A stretch of DNA of 32,500 bases from Sphaeroforma sirkka (lineage: Eukaryota > Opisthokonta > Ichthyosporea > Ichthyophonida): NCBI GenBank assembly GCA_001586965.3, contig LUCW03000136.1, positions 50,001 to 82,500 of the forward strand, in the 5' to 3' direction. Position 1 is the first letter of the stretch. Every line of letters starts with the position of its first letter. The position numbers and the translations under genes were made by a program. Below, piece after piece: positions 28,527 through 32,500 of the stretch. The notes under the pieces were generated by a model. That model was not told the DNA's origin, did no database searches, and saw nothing but the letters and a program-made list of their open reading frames with translations.

Positions 28527-31500
28527 TAAACGACCTGCTCTACATCTTTAACACACCTCTTCAGTAGATTACCGCCGCGGCTTTCTTCACCTTTGCTGGA
28601 CGTGTTCGACAAGCCGCTGTCTGTGGGCTTGATTGTGTTACCTGTTGTCTGCCCATACGCAACTGTTTTGGTCCCTCTCAAAGTGCGCAGTTCCCTCCTG
28701 GATGCCAAGTCTTTCGAAACCTGCATAATTGTAAGCTTCTGAGCGATCTGGATTTCTCGCAAGGCCTCCTCAAGTTCGTCAATATCTCGCCTGTGTCGCA
28801 AGTTGAAACAAATTAGTTAGTCGATTATTCAGTGAATACGGTGTTTCATAGTCAGTAATATAGAAGCGTGCATTTGCCAATAGGCGGTCCATGATCAAGG
28901 CAATTCAGGTACAATAATTTGCGAGCGGGCGCTGAACCCGAAGATTTCCTCGCGAATAATTACAACTCTTCAAAGGAGATGTTTGAAATATTTTTTTGAA
29001 TTACTTCTTGACGATCGTTACTGCCGCATTCTAAATTTGGAACATGCCTATGTTGAAGGCACGCATGCCTATAATAAACTGTAGAAACTAGCAATACAGT
29101 ACAACGTACACCACAACACTCCAGATAATGGCATTTGATCAAATTTGTGAATGAGCAGGTGCAAATGAACGAGCATCACATATTCATTCATTGAAGTGGT
29201 GAGAAGGTTATAAAACGAAACAAGATAGCTGTTATTTCGACATGAATATATGCTCACACAAAGGAAGGAAAATCATCGCTCTAGGCGGAAGTTGAAAAAC
29301 AATCCCTTTAGTGAAGCTATAGCGCAACTGCATTCCATCATACCTGATTGCCTCGGCTTCTAACTGTAGATCCATGTAATGACGGATCTTCGCTTCTTCG
29401 TTTGTTAATCCGACCTATGTAACAATCGTTGCTGCATTAGCGCATTTCTGGATGTACGTCGGCATTGCTCGATAGTCTACCTACCGTGAATCTACATATA
29501 ATCATCAGATGTGTAGCGCGAGTGACCGTACCTGCCAGGCGCGTATACAGCTGCTGCTGGCAAAATCGTGCTACAAACTCTCATGTACAACCCGATGCGA
29601 GCACATTATGAGTAAAACCGGGTACTCCCGCAAATAGTGTGGGCTGACAACGACCAATCGAATCGAGGATCGAGAAATAGTGCGTTCAGGTGACGAAATA
29701 GTTTTGCCCTGATGTATAATATGATTTTCTCCAAACAGGCGCACATGCGAAATATATGTACCTCGGGCATTGCCGCTTCCTCATCGTCGCCGTCGGTATC
29801 TGTTGTACCGGACTTTACTTTTTTGTTCATCAGCATCCGCTTCTCGATGTTGTACTCCGCTGCAGCCTCACCAAACGCGTGACCCAAAATTGTGACCTGT
29901 TCATAATATCATTTAATGTTAAAAATCTAATCTAACCTCCCCCCCCCTTAAATGTTAATAGGTTCGACGCACCGTAAGTATAAAAAAAAAGAAATACGTG
30001 AACTACTATGGTGATATTTCTGTGTAATTAAATTTCAGCCGTATTAGTATGGAAGAAGTCCAATAAGAATTCACTCGCCACTAACACATAGCCATGGCCA
30101 TGAGCATGATTCTCCGAGACAATCGAGCATTTCGACGCCAAAATATCACTATACAATAAAAAGGATATCGCATCATGACAGCATAGTATCGACCGAAGAA
30201 AATATCACACACTTACCGGAAAGGCTAGGACCACTATGGCACTGACCATGGTTATTGCCGCCACCATCCTACCCAGATTGGTCACTGGGAAGCTGTCACC
30301 ATACCCCACCGTGGTAAGCGTCACAATACACCACCAGAAAGATATGGGTATGTTCTGGAAATACGTTTCCTCGCCGACCGCATCGCCTCGTACATAAACC
30401 CACATGCCGTTCTGGCGAAGGATAAACGAAATTCAATACGGCATACGATTATATATATAGCTGCGGCCTTTGCAAGTAGTCGATTAGGTGATCCTAGGAT
30501 TGAGAATATACGGATGATTTTGAAGTCACACTGCCAATGTATCGACTAGTCCCACATATGTTCAGGTGTCCAGTGTCAATCTCAAGGAGCGACTTCAACA
30601 AGAACAAAAGTGCACCTGATTCATCCGGGTCTGGAAATCCGATCAAAAGGATTTATAGGAAGCCGAATCGCGAAACACACTTTCCTATGACATGTTATTA
30701 GCTGCAAATACGAACAGGTTAAACAAAACGGTCCACGTAACAAAACATTCACCTACAGCCACGTCGAGGTCGAGCAATCGCACAGGAGTTTTTGAATTTA
30801 AGTGTATTTGTGGGGTATACCGCAAGCGCATAGATACAATCCTGAAGAAGATATTTAATGCAAGTAGACGTCACCTTGCATAAGTACAACATATTAAGGA
30901 GTATGGATCCACAAGGCGAGGATGCATGTATAAAATACAGTGGCGAGTATTCACATATAAATATATATCAATAAAATATATCTAGGTGTTTCTGTCTGTT
31001 CGCGTAATTTTCCCATACCTCATCTAGGTCACAACCGGCTGTCTCGGCGTAAAAGATCAGGGTGCTGTAGAAAACAGTCAGGATGCCCACAATAAAGATC
31101 AAGAACATCACGCCATCTCTTCCCTTTGTCATCGCGTTGAGGAACAATCGAAACAGCAAAGAGCTGCACCAGTCACAAGCGCAAGGTAACAGGAAAGTTA
31201 GCAATCTGTAATGCAACTTATTTTAATTTTACACAAATTGACATGAATGCGGGGCAAATCCAGTTTGTAAGTACGGACACAATCACGTGTTGAAAGGAAT
31301 AATGAAGCGGAAGCGATTCATCAAAAGTACACGCGTAAGAAAATATTCATATGCATGATGAATATATATGTATATACACACATGCCTGACTACACGTCTA
31401 GGACATATACACTGGCTTGCCCTCGCGAGGTAAGTATTAATACAGAGGGGAAAGGATACGTAATTGACAGGTAAATCGACCACCTGGAGCGGTGGCGGCG

Positions 31501-32500
31501 AGGGACTGAAAGCTCAAGTGTCTTTTTAACAAACTGGAGCTCGGGAGTCAACAGAATCGTAACAATGAGTGACGGTAAAGTCGACCACTTTCCTCATGTG
31601 AACTTCTACAAATACTATTTTTCAGAAAGACCTAGTCTGTAATTCTAAGTGGTGCAGAAACAGTTTAAAGTTTCTATTGGTGTCGAAGCGTGCCGGACAC
31701 ACAAACTCTACTTTTAAAAATAAGAACTTACAGCTATGCACGCCTTCGATGACAAATAACCACAAATATACGCAAGGAAATACTAGCCCAAACATAACCC
31801 ACCTTTTGCCCAGCTTGACTAAGCGAACGATTCGTATCAGGCGCACCACACGTAAGGCAGCTAGTCCCTCCACGTTGTTGGCGCCGGTTTCACCTATCAT
31901 AATGAGGACTGTTCCAACAAAGTACCAACGAATTATCAATAAGAGAAGGCAATGTTATAAGCCGTGCTTGCATTCAGTACAGTGTCATGTCCATGACAGA
32001 CATTATGGTATGTCCGCGGCATATGCACTGGTCCAATAAAAACTCAGCAGTATTTCTATTTCTAGACCGACCCGAATCGTGTATGACAGATTAGCGCAAA
32101 AAATAAGAAGAAAATCAATACACATTTGTAGATGGACATGTGTCGCGGGGCCGGTATAAATCCTACAGGCAGAGAGCACCTACCAACTTCGATGAACCAA
32201 GGCACGATTGCCATAAAATCTATAAAGTTCAGGAAATCCCACAAAAATGGCTTGAGCCTCGGACAGGTGAAAAGTCGCCCGAAATAGTCGATGATGAAGA
32301 AAATCACCACTATGGTTTCAATCACGAAAAACAAATTTCCGTTCTCCTGGCCCCAAATCCGGATCGACTGAGTGTCATTAAAAAGATAAAATAAAAAGTG
32401 TGGATATAAGATCGATAACCTGCAACTCAATGCAGGCCTAAGATATGGAGGGCGATTTGACTTGAATACGTTCGAACAACCACGACAGTAGGGGGTTGTG
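28526..32500 (-). CDS. Voltage-gated potassium channel (Kv/Shaker-type), 5' end outside window
   Basis: Seven exons with GT-AG borders are visible: 32184-32367 (S2-S3: FFIIDYFGRLFTCP, NFIDFMAIVPWFIEV), 31803-31908 (S4: RVVRLIRIVRLVKLGK, six basic residues at every third position), 31019-31163 (S4-S5 linker and S5: FLIFIVGILTVFYSTLIFYAE), 30217-30411 (pore helix, filter TTVGYGD, S6), 29762-29896 (post-S6), 29344-29414, and 28526-28790 ending in TAA. The codon phases agree across all joints. It forms a tetrameric membrane pore opened by depolarisation and selective for K+. S6 reads LAFPVTILG, so the Pro-x-Pro hinge of animal Kv1-Kv4 is absent. The C-terminus has a Glu/Lys-rich coiled-coil-like helix (RRDIDELEEALREIQIAQKL). 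S1 and any T1 domain must lie to the right of 32500. Kv class is certain, subfamily is not. Confidence 0.93.
28791..29343 (-). other. Intron of the potassium channel gene
   Basis: Donor AG|GTATGATGG next to 29344; acceptor ...GACACAG|GCGAG before 28790. 553 bp. No other feature seen. Confidence 0.8.
29415..29761 (-). other. Intron of the potassium channel gene
   Basis: Donor GAG|GTACAT; acceptor TTACATAG|GTCGG. 347 bp. No other feature seen. Confidence 0.78.
29897..30216 (-). other. Intron of the potassium channel gene
   Basis: Donor CCG|GTAAGTG directly after the S6 segment; acceptor ATGAACAG|GTCAC. 320 bp; contains a G8 tract on the minus strand (about 29939-29946). Confidence 0.85.
30412..31018 (-). 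other. Intron of the potassium channel gene
   Basis: Donor GAG|GTATGG after S5; acceptor CTTCGCCAG|AACGG before the pore. 607 bp. A short plus-strand frame inside (about 30692) is chance. Confidence 0.85.
31164..31802 (-). other. Intron of the potassium channel gene
   Basis: Donor AAG|GTGGGT after S4; acceptor TGGTGCAG|CTCTT. 639 bp. No other feature seen. Confidence 0.85.
31909..32183 (-). other. Intron of the potassium channel gene
   Basis: Donor GTTG|GTAGGTG after S3; acceptor TTGGAACAG|TCCTC. 275 bp. Confidence 0.85.

Overview
The window looks like nuclear DNA of a eukaryote with spliced genes, AT-rich spacers and many nested retrotransposons. GT-AG introns of about 270-640 bp, a voltage-gated potassium channel and a ZP-like membrane protein with a furin-type site suggest a unicellular relative of animals (an ichthyosporean-like protist). 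That assignment is inference; nothing in the sequence names the species.

Left part (1-6.7 kb): a single-exon gene on the minus strand (145-2334) encodes a secreted, membrane-anchored protein. Its start codon lies next to an (AT)n microsatellite of roughly 300 bp. About 3.4 kb of AT-rich spacer follows, holding a foldback MITE candidate (5141-5628) and a GC-richer hairpin (5958-6002). A small cysteine-rich open frame follows at 6100-6615.

Middle part (6.7-26.1 kb): a nested pile of Ty3/gypsy-type fossils from two families. Family X (LTR about 600 bp) has a minus-strand copy X1 (6712-8747 plus its LTR), a plus-strand copy X2 (18004-22710) and an older minus-strand copy X3 (23309-26098). Element Y (9288-17943, minus strand) is nearly full length, has nearly identical short LTRs and sits inside an X-family LTR with a CCAA target duplication. 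Target duplications also show that the flanks of two X-family LTRs are exchanged, so the pile is out of order. Both families carry a DNA-methyltransferase-like block with an NPP[W/C] motif between RNase H and integrase. Y also carries two related minisatellite arrays between pol and its 3' LTR. A solo LTR of the Y family lies at 26632-26892 inside an unrecognised open frame.

Right part (26.1-32.5 kb): the unrecognised minus-strand open frame (26117 to about 26990), a gap, and then a minus-strand Kv-type potassium channel gene with seven visible exons (28526 to beyond 32367). Its 5' end, with S1 and any T1 domain, is outside the window. A 310-codon open frame (27597-28526) begins exactly where the channel stop codon lies and may be a spliced tail of the channel or a separate gene. 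The host genes do not form an evident functional unit.
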